Assembly: GCA_023014485.1 (NCBI GenBank)
Contig: JAJOZX010005621.1
Location: 1 to 64,000 of the forward strand
From: Bathynomus jamesi
Taxonomy: Eukaryota > Arthropoda > Malacostraca > Isopoda > Cirolanidae
Length of the DNA: 64,000 bases
Reading direction: 5' to 3'
Positions 42,731 through 53,250 of the stretch are shown in pieces. How positions within the stretch are numbered: the stretch's first letter is position 1; every line of letters starts with the position of its first letter. The translations under genes were made by a program, and so were the position numbers. Below the pieces are notes generated by a model, which did not search any database, was not told the origin of the DNA, and saw only the letters and a program-made list of their open reading frames with translations.

Positions 42731-42951
42731 GAGCTACGTCGTGGCCAATGTCGTAACACCGCTTTCCGGAGATCAGCGAAGTTAAGCGACATTGGGTCTG
42801 GGTAGTAGTTGGATGGGAGAGTGGGAGACCGTCCTCCATGTTCATGTAGCGGCACGTGGTTCGAATACCACGTAAAGCTGTAGGTCCCCCCCCCCCGTCA
42901 TATGACCTTAGATGTTACGAAGGAGGTTAAACAACCCCAATAAAAAAAAAT
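42731..42951 (+). mobile_element. 5S rRNA-derived SINE fused to a tRNA-SINE body
   Basis: 42738-42830 aligns by eye with animal 5S rRNA: cgtggccaatgtcgtaacac, gatcagcgaagttaagcgac (box A region) and agtagttggatgggaga (box C region). The downstream piece cacgtggttcgaataccacg with taaagctgtaggtc is the second head of SINE family B. It ends in caataaaaaaaaa. 5S-headed SINEs (SINE3 type) are known, so a SINE is favoured over a 5S pseudogene. Confidence 0.82.
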
Positions 42952-43559
42952 ATATATATATATAGTACAGTATATCATTACATAATCAATGGGAAGACCA
43001 GCTTGGGTACCAACAAATGACTGAGATAACCCCTTCAATATATACACACACACACACACACACATTTGGGAGAAAGGCAAAAAGAAGGTAGATCTTTGTC
43101 TTTGTTGTTTCCCATTGCGATTTAAAACTGAGAAAATACATATTTCATCTCATTGCAAAAGTTTCATGGGAACTTGTGGGATGAGTCGGTATACGCAGTA
43201 TAATATTTTAATAATTTAAATACATATACTTTTAAATAACTCTTTTAATAATATATATTAAAATAAATTATATATATATATATACACAATGCGTCTCATA
43301 TGCATTCTTTGTTAGATTAGGAAATGATTTTTTCCAAGTTATTTCGTAACATAGGTACAGTCAAGTCTTGAAATTGACTGTATCCATATTAGCATTCTTT
43401 TATTATCTGTATTGTATGTATATTATTCAATGCGGTTTATACAATTTTGAGAAGGGAAATCGTTATACTTTTTATAAGTTTCGCGATTATAATTATGACG
43501 TACAGTCGATTTAAAAAAACCTGTCGTGAAACTACATTTTTCTTACCACTGTTTTTTAT
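42952..43559. other. Spacer with TA and CA tracts
   Basis: TA at 42951-42964 and 43269-43283, CA at 43044-43063. Nothing else recognised. Confidence 0.5.
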
Positions 43560-43982
43560 ATAGTGGTTGGCATCGATGACTACGAATCTATCGGCCCTGG
43601 GCTTGATTCCCGGCGACGGCAGGTGGAGCGCAGCTCACCCAGCTATTCATCTTTTCACACGATAAAATTAGTGGTAGATAACCGAGTACCCTGGGTAGCC
43701 TAGTGGTTAAGACGCTGGGTTGCTGATCGGGAGGTCGGTCGTGATATCATAACCGGGTGAGAACTTTGTAATTTCTGACCACCCTTGGTAGGTCGTGGTT
43801 CGGATTCCACGTTAACCCTCTAACGCAGACTGGGTCGAATACGTACCGTTTCAAATACACGCATTTAGACTTAACCCTACAAAAATACAAAAACGTTCGG
43901 CGTTAAAGGGTTAAGCTGTAGGTCTAAGGTGGAGTAAATCTTGACCTTCGTCAGAATTCGGGCGGAAGCAAAACCAAGGTGT
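43560..43982 (+). mobile_element. SINE family B, copy 3, with two insertions
   Basis: First head tatagtggttggcatcgatg with a weak B box (ggcttgattcccg); second head gcctagtggttaagacgctg. A 60-bp extra segment separates gctgatcgggaggtcgg from gtcgtggttcggattccacg, and a 95-bp MITE sits in the TTAA that follows. The tail ccttcgtcagaatt ... accaaggt is present. Confidence 0.85.
43816..43910. mobile_element. piggyBac-type MITE in a TTAA site
   Basis: The ends ccctctaacgc and (complement) ccctttaacgcc are flanked by TTAA at 43812-43815 and 43911-43914. Other SINE-B copies read ccacgttaaactgtagg at the same point, a single TTAA, so the empty site is documented within the window. 95 bp, non-coding. 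Confidence 0.92.
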
Positions 43983-44584
43983 ATATTATATATTCACTTT
44001 ATATCACTACGAGATAACTGTGGGAAGTACTGATAGGCAACCCCTCAATGAGCTCAGGCCAACTTCAAAATGAACACACCTTCCACTGGTCTAACTACAG
44101 AATTTGTCTCATTATTAAAGCAACTAAAAAGTAAAACCAAATTCCAAACTGGCGTTACCATGGAAACAGTCCATGAACATTATAATTTAACATCGATGTA
44201 TCTTCCTGTACTTTGGATAAACATAAGAATTAACCTATTTTTTAACAAATCAAAAGTAATTTTTATTTAAAATATTAACCTCAAGCGATCAAACAATGCA
44301 AATATCATTTTTTGTCATATACAATCATATTAACTCTTATTACTGATTATTGCTCATAATTTATTGTTAATTTTTAAAATAAATTATTAACACCTCTCAA
44401 ATTTTATTAAAAAATATATTTTAATTAAATGGGCAATAAAATATCAACCTCAGAGGGGTCAAAATAATGAAAAAACGACCTTTAACCAAGTCCTAAGACC
44501 ATATTAATTCAAGTTTATAATAATTAGGATTAATTTTGTGGTCTAATTTATGACGTATTAATTACATATCAGTAATACTCTGAG
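43983..44584. other. AT-rich spacer, nothing recognised
   Basis: No gene or terminal repeat. Confidence 0.5.
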
Positions 44585-44952
44585 GAGGAGATTGTAGATA
44601 CCAACCGACCAGAGAAGTACTCCAGGGGGAACATTAGGCAGAAGACGGGGAATGCTGGAATTCCCATTTATTCTGTGACTGACCTCTTTAGCTGATTGTT
44701 TTCAGTGTCTCATCTACCCTGTGAGCAGTCCAACATGCTCTTAAACATACGCATTTTAACACACTACAAAATTTCTTTACAAAATTTCTAAAAAAAAAAA
44801 AAAAAAAATAAATAAATAAATAAAATGGCACCATAACTAAATAGATAAAATGGGCCTCATAGATTTTGATTTTGGTTTTCTCCTTATATAGGAGGGGGCG
44901 TTTTTTGCGGGCGTTCGCCCTTGCCTCCTCCTTCCTATACAAAAAAAAAGTA
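44585..44952 (+). repeat. Repeat R3, interior copy without inverted ends
   Basis: agaagtactccagggggaac, gtctcatctaccctgtgagc and gggcgttttttgcgggcgtt match 16862-17212 at roughly 75-80 percent by eye. The 80-bp ends seen there are missing. Confidence 0.8.
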
Positions 44953-45070
44953 TTTTAATAAAGCCTATCATGGTATAGTTGGGATTTTGAATATGGCAGA
45001 CTTTTCAGGCTCTTGATTGTTCCTTTGAAAATTGTGGAAGGGAATTGAAAATATTAAATATCCTCTTGGG

Positions 45071-45453
45071 CAGGAATCTCCAATAGGCAGATTGCGGTCT
45101 GGATCCGGGCTGCCAAAGGATTTTATCGGGGCCACCGGGAATAAACCCATATACTGATAATAGGATTTAGTTTAAATTAATCAAACTCTGACATTTTGAA
45201 TGAACCAAATTTATTTATTTATTTATTTATTTATTTATTTTTTTTTTGGTAAAATTTTAATTTATTTTTTATTTTGGAGATTAAAAATTATGATTTTAAG
45301 TTCATTTCGATAAAACAATATCGGCCATATTGCGAAAACACTCCATGGGGTTAAGGAGGCGGGGGAGGAAAGATAAGGGTGCGCGTAGCGGACCCTAGCA
45401 GAGTTACAGCAACATCTACCCTAATTACAGTGAAAATTAATTGGCGACTTCTG
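45071..45453. mobile_element. hAT MITE
   Basis: caggaatctccaatag and (complement) cagaagtcgccaatta ends. Flanks ctcttggg and ctctaggg match 7 of 8. Interior has ggtctggatccgggctgcc and a ttta tandem run. Confidence 0.83.
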
Positions 45454-45739
45454 CTCTAGGGACTAGGCCTAACCTTAATTAAAATCTTTTATATTTTTTA
45501 AACGCACGTTTGATATTTTTCTTTGTTTTTATAACATTTAGCAGGTATTTTATTGGCTATATACTTACCTACATTTTTTATTAAAATATAAAAAGTTATT
45601 AAGCCAATATGATATAACCTGTAGGTCTCTAAGTTTAATTAAAAAAATTCTATTTTATATATTTAAACTATACGTACAAATCGTTCTTTTGTTTTTACAG
45701 CATGACAAAACTTTCTAAAAACATACTTTTTATCCATCC

Positions 45740-45965
45740 ATCATGTTCTGCCTATCAGGCAGGTCCAACTCGTGTGTCCCGCCAAAGTGTTCTATCCTGA
45801 GCTACCCTTTTCATCTCATGATAGCTCCTGCTTGCCTTCATATCATCCAGCATTGCTCTCCTTTTCCTTCCCGTCGGCCTTCTACCATCATATCTACCCT
45901 CTATCACCTCCTTCAACAATCCTTCTCCTCTCAACACATGTCCGATCCATTTCTTCTCTCTTTCT
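45740..45965 (-). pseudogene. LINE C-terminal fragment
   Basis: The minus frame KKWIGHVLRGEGLLKEVIEG then RYDGRRPTGRKRRAMLDDMK and AQDRTLWRD is the recognisable end of many arthropod LINE ORF2 proteins (WxGHVxR...EGxxxGRRxRGRxRxxxxDD...AxDRxxWR). It ends at a stop near 45756. Confidence 0.78.
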
Positions 45966-46794
45966 CTGTATTTTTTTATATGTAAATGAATTTTCTATTG
46001 TATATGGAGAGAAAACCAGTGGAGGTGGGGGGAAAATTCAACAGTAGGCAAGTCTATAAGTTGTGTAACAGCGCAATGACCTCCCCGAAAATCGCTAGAA
46101 ATTTCGGATAAAATCAGGGAGGTAGTGGGGAGGGAGTCTGGACCGCTTGTTGTGACTACTGGGTGAAAATTGCCTCCAAAACCACATACTGGAAGCTGTG
46201 AATGCACCTCCCCTTCTCCCCGCCCCCGATTCAGTCGCAGCAGGGTCAAAATCCTTGCAATGAAAGGAACACCATCAATGAATGTTCTAAAGAACTTCAC
46301 GTTTCCGGCAATGATTTGGAGGTGGTACCAGAAAAGTATCCAGTCAAACTTGATTTTTTTTTTTCGTTTCTCCAAATTAGCGGATAAAACTACACTAGAA
46401 AAATGTATTTTTATTTGAAATTTTTACATTTCATAAAACTGAAATGTTTCCAGTCCCGGTGTTGGGATCGTAAAATCGCTATTTATTATTGAATATAAAA
46501 TAACAATTCATAATGTATAAATATGTTAAGTTTAATAAATGGATTATAAAAAGTAGAAAATAGACCTATCCTGAATTTAAACAAGAGTACGTGACACGAA
46601 CCACGAAGCCAGAACAACAGGTTTAGTTTTGTTCATATTCGTATTCACGTTCAGCCAATTAGGCATAGGTTTGTTATCACGTGATACCCTCTTCTAGTCT
46701 TGCTCAATCGTGTTCTTGAAGATAGGTCTAGTTTTTTAGTAGTACTAGATTTATATAAATAAGGGATTTAATATCAGAAAATAGACCAATAAAG
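45966..46794. other. Spacer with undefined open frames
   Basis: A 126-codon minus frame (45995-46375) overlaps plus frames. Composition gives no domain. Possibly a decayed repeat. Confidence 0.35.
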
Positions 46795-47095
46795 TTAGGT
46801 GAGTACTGTAGATTTCTGTAACTTGCGGGGGGCAATAGGCATCCGGAAGGTACTAATTAGTAGTTTCGAACAAGCCAGGAAAGGCCTAGCAAGCCTCAGG
46901 TGGTTTTCTTTTACTCAAGTACAACGCAGAGCCTCGGAACGGACGGACCACGGTTACGACTTTGGCGCGAAAACGGACTTTCTTTTGGATTGGAGATCGT
47001 GAGGCATGGAGTCTCGTCCGAGAGCTCCCAACTGACAGACCGTTTTAGGTCTACCAGGCGCCTGGTAAGAAAGTACTGTAGAATAGGTATGAAAT
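46795..47095 (+). other. GC-richer segment with splice-donor-like ends
   Basis: taggtgagtac at 46797-46807 and gcctggtaagaaagt at 47062-47076 both fit the GT(A/G)AG donor consensus. The segment is richer in GC and CpG (ggcgcgaaaacggac) than its surroundings. It could be a non-coding host exon; without transcripts this is a guess. Confidence 0.25.
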
Positions 47096-47691
47096 TATAA
47101 AAATTATTGAAATCATGTATTACTTACCGTCTTTTAAATTTTAGGTTTATAAATAATTAAGAAACAAGTAACATGCCAAGCGAGATTGGAACCACAAAAT
47201 CTGCTCGAAAAAAAAAGGCAACGTAGCATGACTGCACGAGAGAGTCAAACACAGAGTGACACACACACAGTTAGAAAGTTGAGTGAGACAAAGTCGTTGG
47301 AAGCAATTTGTCCATTTTAAAATCGTTTTGCTCCCCCTTGTTAATTTTATGTAAATTTTTCTATTCCAGTTAGTGGGAAATATGACCGCTATGTAAGATG
47401 AATTAAGAATAGTAAATTAAGTGCATTATCTCCTAGGGCTACCGACGAAAGTGAATTCTTTCCGAGCCTTAGAATTTTTATTCATGTCACGCGCGAGGCT
47501 ACACCGTTTTGAAGACCCACTTGATTTTTGGTCAAGGCTTAATATTATATAACGTAAGTGTAAAGTTAAAGTAATCTGTGAACATAAGATAAAAATCGAA
47601 AATATTGCTGTTTCATAACAAAACAGTTTGTATCAAATTGGTGAAAAGTTCAATTTCGAAATTATTACAACGATAAAAACATTAATTTACT
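47096..47691. other. Spacer, nothing recognised
   Basis: AT-rich with no repeats of note. Confidence 0.45.
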
Positions 47692-47894
47692 GGAGCTATT
47701 GAAGAATAGGGACCCCAGCCTTCTTTAGTTAGCTTTATAAGGCTAACTAACGAAAATATCATGACCTAACCTAACCAATCGTTAAGGGCGTACAGTTAAC
47801 CTAACGATTGGTTAGGTTAGGTCGTGATATTTTCGTTAGTTAGCCTTATAAGCCTAACTAAAGAAGGCTGGGGTCCCTATTCTTCAATAGCTCC
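47692..47894. mobile_element. Foldback MITE with perfect 8-bp target duplication
   Basis: Ends ggagctattgaagaataggg and its exact complement at the right; flanks aatttact at 47684-47691 and 47895-47902 are identical. The core taactaacgaaaatatca with gacctaacctaaccaatcgt is shared with the foldback at 2862-3854, while the outer 60 bp differ. Confidence 0.94.
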
Positions 47895-48054
47895 AATTTA
47901 CTTAGAAATTAATAGTTGTGGTTAAGTGAAAAACAAAATTGAATAAATAATAGAAAATCTTTGGTCACGTTGCCAAATTTAGTGTGGGTGTGTGTCGACA
48001 AACCAACCCACGGACGAGTCAATGGATGGTTAATCGAAACACCCGTGGAAATCC

Positions 48055-48150
48055 CGAACCCTTTACCCAGTAGGTAAAACAGCTCAGTGGTACGCGGCGG
48101 ACTCCGACTGATGCGGCGCTAGTTCACTTCCAGCCGCTGACATCGGATGG
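48055..48150 (+). mobile_element. tRNA-like SINE fragment (family C)
   Basis: An A-box-like aacagctcagtggtacgcgg and a weak B box gctagttcacttccagc about 35 bp later. No repeat partner in the window, so tentative. Confidence 0.45.
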
Positions 48151-48492
48151 TGTTAAATTGGCTACTTACTACAATGTCTAATCCTAAAAGAGATCGTATG
48201 ATTCAATCCTATAAATACCTAAACTAAATCCTACAACCTTACTAATTTTACAAATGACAAAAAATCTTTTACACGTTCTTGTATTTACATGCGCATTCCA
48301 TTAAAAAAGTCCTGTCGTGAATTTTTTTTAAATTTATATTTATCGGTAAGGACTTTTTGAATTGATTGTACAAGGTAATAAAACTGCACACATATATATA
48401 CACAATTTCCATTACTAATTTATAGTTTATTTGTTACGTGACAAAATTTTTAAACATCATAAACGGGACTCTCTCTCTCTCTCTCTCTCTCC
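48151..48492. other. Spacer ending in (CT)n
   Basis: CT run 48470-48491; otherwise unremarkable. Confidence 0.5.
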
Positions 48493-49054
48493 CATGACCA
48501 TCCGAGAAATAAACTTTTACAATTTTTTTATTATAAATGATAGAGTTAAAGAACAATGATAAAACAGGCATGAATGCTTTAAGTTTTATTTAATATAGTT
48601 AGTAAACCTCCACATGATGTCCACCGTTCACAACAACTAGTCTAATTCTACGTTCAAATTCTAAAAAAGCTGAACGTATGAAATCTGGTGTAAGTGATGC
48701 GCATACCGTATGTCATAAAAAGGCGCTTAGCAACAAGGTGTTTAGCTTAACTTACCTAGCTCCTTAGCCTAACACATCAAATAGTTGATGCCGGAAGTTA
48801 AGTGCCGTAAACTGTTTAAATGATGAATTTTGAAATCAGTGAGTAATTTCCCTGTCTGAAATTTAAGCTTTTTTAGAATTTGAACGTAGAATTAGACTAG
48901 TTGTTGTGAACGGTGGATATCATGTGGAGGTTTACTAACTATATTAAATAAAACTTAAAGCATTCATGCCTGTGTTATCATTGTTCTTTAACTCTATCAT
49001 TTATAATAAAAAAAATTGTAAAAGTTTATTTTTAGGCCATACCTTTTGGGACAC
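48493..49054. mobile_element. Foldback made of two mariner-like transposase C-terminal ends
   Basis: Arms 48509-48670 and 48868-49034 are near-perfect complements. On the plus strand the right arm reads FERRIRLVVVNGGYHVEVY then stop, the typical end of a DD41D-type transposase; the left arm encodes the same on the minus strand. The right terminus ccttttgggacaccctg is intact, the left one has decayed. Confidence 0.8.
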
Positions 49055-49056
49055 CC

Positions 49057-49063
<7 letters not shown>

Positions 49064-49114
<51 letters not shown>
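49064..49114. repeat. (GT)n-(TA)n-(GA)n microsatellite
   Basis: Starts at the ccctg terminus of the foldback. Confidence 0.94.
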
Positions 49115-49122
<8 letters not shown>

Positions 49123-49535
49123 CTAACAAAGACCTAAAGATCCACTCTAGGTTAGGCCAAGAAAGTGGAAAAAAAAAATAAACAACAGTGAAAACTTAAC
49201 TGTTTTTACTTTTAGACGTGTTTAGCTTTCACCCAAAAATAGAAGTAATAGTAACCTCGCGGAGGTTCCTGTTATTAAATTGACCATTTTTTTTTTAACT
49301 ATTCTAACAATAGTAGAAAACTGGATAGAAAAAACTGGATAGAAAAAACTGGATAGAAAAAACTGGATAGAAAAAACTGGATAGAAAAAACTGGATAGAA
49401 AAAACTGGATAGAAAAAACTGGATAGAAAAAACTGGATAGAAAAGCATAAGGCTCTCTCCCCACCCTCCGCTCTTTCCCCGTCGGGTACTGAAAAAGGTT
49501 GAAAAAATACCTTGACCCTGGAAATGTAGCTATAG
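49115..49535 (+). repeat. Dispersed repeat R2, copy 2
   Basis: agatccactctaggttaggcc, gaggttcctgttattaaa, ctctccccaccctccgct and ccttgaccctggaaatgtag match 15331-15560 in order. Confidence 0.87.
49321..49444 (+). repeat. 14-bp minisatellite, nine units
   Basis: ctggatagaaaaaa starting at 49321 and every 14 bases to 49433. The sister R2 copy has a single unit at the same place (15451). Confidence 0.96.
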
Positions 49536-50656
49536 AAATTTTATAGGAAAGAGTAGAATATATAAGCTAGTTCTACAATTATGTCACGCACACAGAGACC
49601 GTTCACTAAATAGCACTGGCCAATAACATACTTGTGCCACTCGCTCATCAAACACTCGATCAGGTCCGGCGCTATGGGCGGACCTGAGGGTTATGGCCCT
49701 CCCACTTATGATTCTCTGCCCACTCCCCTAGTTACTTAAATGTTTATCTTATATCTTATATTTAGGTATTATCCTAATTAATATATTTACTTTTTATTTG
49801 AGGTATTGATTTATTGAAATGCAAAATGTAAAGATTACTTAATGAATATCCTGCTATAACCGATTCAAATTTTTCAACATGTACTAAGTTTTTTATGTTC
49901 ACTATTGACAGGATATTGCTTGAAACTCGAAAGTAAACATTATTTGAACTTAAAATGGCAGAAAACTTTGTTTCCTTAAGTGTGGTCAATGGATTGTAAA
50001 AGTACGTAATTAGAAAAACACGTTTGAATTACAATATGTATTTCCTGTATCGTGTATGCAGAAGTTGTGCGTAGCGCCGCTATAAATAACGCGCGCTATG
50101 TTTCTAGGAGCGACTAGGTCACTAGTGGATCGACGGTAGATTTGAAAATTCATAGCGATTGCGAGTAAGAGTTGCTCCATTTTTCGTCTATGCAAAGCGC
50201 TACTCTCTACATTTTTAATAGAAAATATAAATTATAGTCATTTGTACAATATATTGTATACAATTAAACAAATAAAATTACTTTATGGTTATTGGTTAAA
50301 CCATAAACGTCATTTAACACTAGAACGACTGTGCAGTCATTTTGACTGCTTTTCTTCATTAAATTGACTGTAGTTGCAAAAATTTTACGATTTGAATAAA
50401 ATGACTGTGACCTTTTTTTATATTGCATTTCTCTATAATATGATATACTACATTTATAAAAATATATATATTTTTTTTGTTTTTTTAATATTATAAACCC
50501 AAGTTCTACCTTACCTACTGTACCTACCGACAAAGCAGTCATCTTGATTTTAAGTGTGTAGATGCCTATTTTCAGATATATTAATCGTTTATTTTATATA
50601 TAAATTATTCAATATGTATTTCTGGAGGAACTATACAAAAAAGGGTGTTTGATATA
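49536..50656. other. Spacer, no gene recognised
   Basis: 49665-49735 (ggtccggcgctatgggcgga) looks like one end of a hAT-like repeat. 50060-50215 carries scattered agcgccgct/agcgcgct motifs like those in the arms at 50975-53250. Confidence 0.4.
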
Positions 50657-50905
50657 CGAGGTGCTCCAGACCACAAGCTGCCAAGCGCCAAAATTAAAAA
50701 ATGTAGAAAAATGGCAAAGTTTGTCACCTCGCAAAATGCCATAACTTTTGAACCAATATTTGATTGATTTTGACCATACGTAGAGGTCCACAATTTGCTC
50801 CCTGACTCACCCACGGGATAGAGGAAGGGTGGGGGAATATAGTGGTATAAATAATTCAATTCTGGTCCCACTGGCGCTTGGCAGGTTGTGGTCCGGAGCG
50901 CCTCA
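50657..50905. mobile_element. MITE with about 33-bp inverted repeats
   Basis: cgaggtgctccagaccacaa at the left; the complement of the right end is tgaggcgctccggaccacaa, both continuing into ctgccaagcgcca. Flanked by ATA on both sides. About 249 bp, non-coding. Confidence 0.85.
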
Positions 50906-51670
50906 TATCACGTGAAATGTATAAAATCCTGCTTGTATTCACGATTTTCATATTCATTTTTGAAATTGGCACGTATTCTTGTTTCCAAATGTTCGAGGTA
51001 TTTGTGATGATCCAAATGCAGGCCCGGCAGCAGCATAATGTTTGCGGGGAGGAGGCACCCAATTATTCAGAAGGGGCACATTTTACAAAAGGCAAATAAA
51101 TTAATTATTTTAAGTTATTTTACTTTATTATGATGAAAATGATTGAACAATATTAAGAAGTAATGTAGGAGTAATTAGCGGCGCTCCAGACACATTTTAC
51201 ATGATACGCAAACTACAAAACCTCACTAAATTTAGTTAATAATTAGTACATTAGTGAGACAGGTACATACATGCAAAGCAGTGCGCGCTACCTCTTCAAT
51301 ACAGCGCCGCTATCGCTACCACTACAGCGAGAAAAATACAGCGGTACTACTGTTGTCGCTACATATTTAGAAATATAGCGGCGATATCGCTACCGCTACT
51401 TTCGAAACTGACATGTCTCGTGATAATTTTTTTTGTCAATCGATAATGTAAACTATAATAAACTATACTATGAGATTGTTATAAAGCAAAACTGAGAAAA
51501 TTTTCTGAAAACAATTTATTAATAGTTTGTAATGGTCTTACCGTATATTATTTCATTATTATGGTTCCTTATATTCCATTATTAGTTGTTATCAAAAAGG
51601 AAAAATAGTAAATTACTCATAAAAAAACTTATCACTGCTGATAAAATGCGTCTGTATATGCATATACGTC

Positions 51671-51671
<1 letters not shown>

Positions 51672-51735
<64 letters not shown>

Positions 51736-51798
51736 ATTATATATATATATATATATTATATATATATATATATAATATATATATATCTATAATATATA
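51672..51798. repeat. (TA)n microsatellite
   Basis: Long TA tract with occasional TT/AA phase shifts. Confidence 0.96.
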
Positions 51799-52158
51799 GA
51801 GGTGTCCATAAATGTTTACCCTGAAAACAGTATGCTCTCGTTTTAATGACGAATCTTACATCCGTTTTCTTATTACAGGTGATCTCGTACACGCATAGAG
51901 TTTCTGTGCTGGTGTGTTTCGTCTACCGCATTCGCCGCTAGGAGCGCTGTAGTAGCTGTTCATTTAAGATGGCATCTGTGACAGAGAAGGCACAATGTTT
52001 TGTGTGGCTTGCAGAAACAAATCTCCTGTCAGTGTTCACCGAAGGTTCAGAACAAGTATGGAAAGAATCCACCTGATGTGAAGTTAATTAAGTCGTGGAT
52101 GAAAAAATTCTTGGAAACTGGAAACGTGGAAAGGGAAGAGCAGTGGTAGACCATCAGT
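51799..52158 (+). pseudogene. Mariner-like element 5' fragment with transposase N-terminus
   Basis: gaggtgtccataaatgttta at 51799 resembles a left terminus. ATG at 51969 opens MASVTEKAQCFVWLAETN; after a shift, RRFRTKYGKNPPDVKLIKSW and KKFLETGNVER give the helix-turn-helix region of a DUF4817-type transposase. The sequence stops at a TA tract; no catalytic part. Confidence 0.78.
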
Positions 52159-52205
52159 ATATATATGTATATGTGTGTATATATATATATAATATAATAT
52201 AATAT

Positions 52206-52486
52206 GCGCCTCGGTGGTGTAGTGGTTAGCGTCGCTGACTACGAATCCATCGGCCCTGGGTTCGAGACCCGACGGCAGCCGACGCGCAGCAAAACCCAGC
52301 TGTTCATCCTTCCACACAATAAAGAAAGTGGTTGGTAGATAAATGGGTACCCTAGGTGGCCTAGTGGTTAGACGCTGGGCTGCTGCTGGGCGTGGTTCGG
52401 ATTCCACGTTAAACTGTAGGTCTAAGGTGGACTGAAAAGCTTGACCTTCGTCAGAATGAACAATTCGGGCGGAAGCTAACCAAAGG

Positions 52487-52487
<1 letters not shown>
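52206..52487 (+). mobile_element. SINE family B, copy 4
   Basis: gcctcggtggtgtagtggtt, gggttcgagacccgacggc, then ggtggcctagtggttagacg and gtggttcggattccacg, ending ctaaccaaaggta, then TA. Closest to copy 1. Confidence 0.9.

Positions 52488-52566
<79 letters not shown>
52487..52566. repeat. (TA)n microsatellite at the SINE 3' end
   Basis: Continues from the SINE tail ccaaaggtataata. Confidence 0.95.
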
Positions 52567-52570
<4 letters not shown>

Positions 52571-53250
52571 CCCATTTTATCCGCAGTGATAAGTTTTTTT
52601 ATGAGTAATTTAGTATTTTTCCTTTTTGATAACAACTAATAATGAAATATAAAGAACCATAATAATGAAATAATATAAGACTATTACAAACTATTAATAA
52701 ATTATTTTCAGAAAATTTTCTGTTTTGCTTTATAACAATCTCAGTATAATTTACAATAAATTTGCGTTTTTCATTCTTACATTATCCATTGACAAAAAAA
52801 ATTATCACGAGACATGTCAGTTTCAAAAGTAACGGTAGCGATATCGCCGCTATATTTCTAAATATGTAGCGACAACAGTAGTGCCGCTGTATTTTTCTTG
52901 CTGTAGCGGTAGCGATAGCGGCGCTGTATTGAAGAGGTAGCGCGCACTGCTTTGCATGTATGTACCTATGTTTCACTAATGTACTGATTATTAACTAAAT
53001 TTAGTGAGGTTTGTAGTTTGCGTATCATGTAAAGTGTCTGTGGAGCGCCGCTAATTACTCATACATTACTTCTCAATATTTTGCTCAATCATTTTCATTA
53101 TAATAAAGTAAAATAACTTAAAATAATTAATTTATTCACCTTTTCTAAAGTGTGCCCCTTCTGAATAATTGGTCCCCCCCCCCCGCAAACATCATGCTGT
53201 TGCCGGGCCTGCATTTGGATCATCACAAAAACCTCGAACATTTGGAAACA

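Larger units (their letters stand above)
50975..53250. mobile_element. Large inverted repeat, arms about 690 bp
   Basis: Left arm about 50975-51665 and right arm about 52562-53250 are complementary along their length with scattered differences: ttgtttccaaatgttcgagg / cctcgaacatttggaaacaa at the outer ends, tagcggcgatatcgctaccg midway, and atcactgctgataaaatg at the inner ends. The centre holds TA tracts, a mariner-like 5' fragment and a SINE. This could be a foldback-type element or an inverted segmental duplication; exact ends and duplications were not resolved. Confidence 0.78.

Noticed and set aside
42738..42830. True 5S rRNA gene
   Set aside because: Many changes from animal 5S consensus and fused to a SINE body with an A-rich end.
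49222..49464. Repetitive FYPVFSIQFFLSS protein
   Set aside because: Arises from reading a 14-bp minisatellite in rotating frames.
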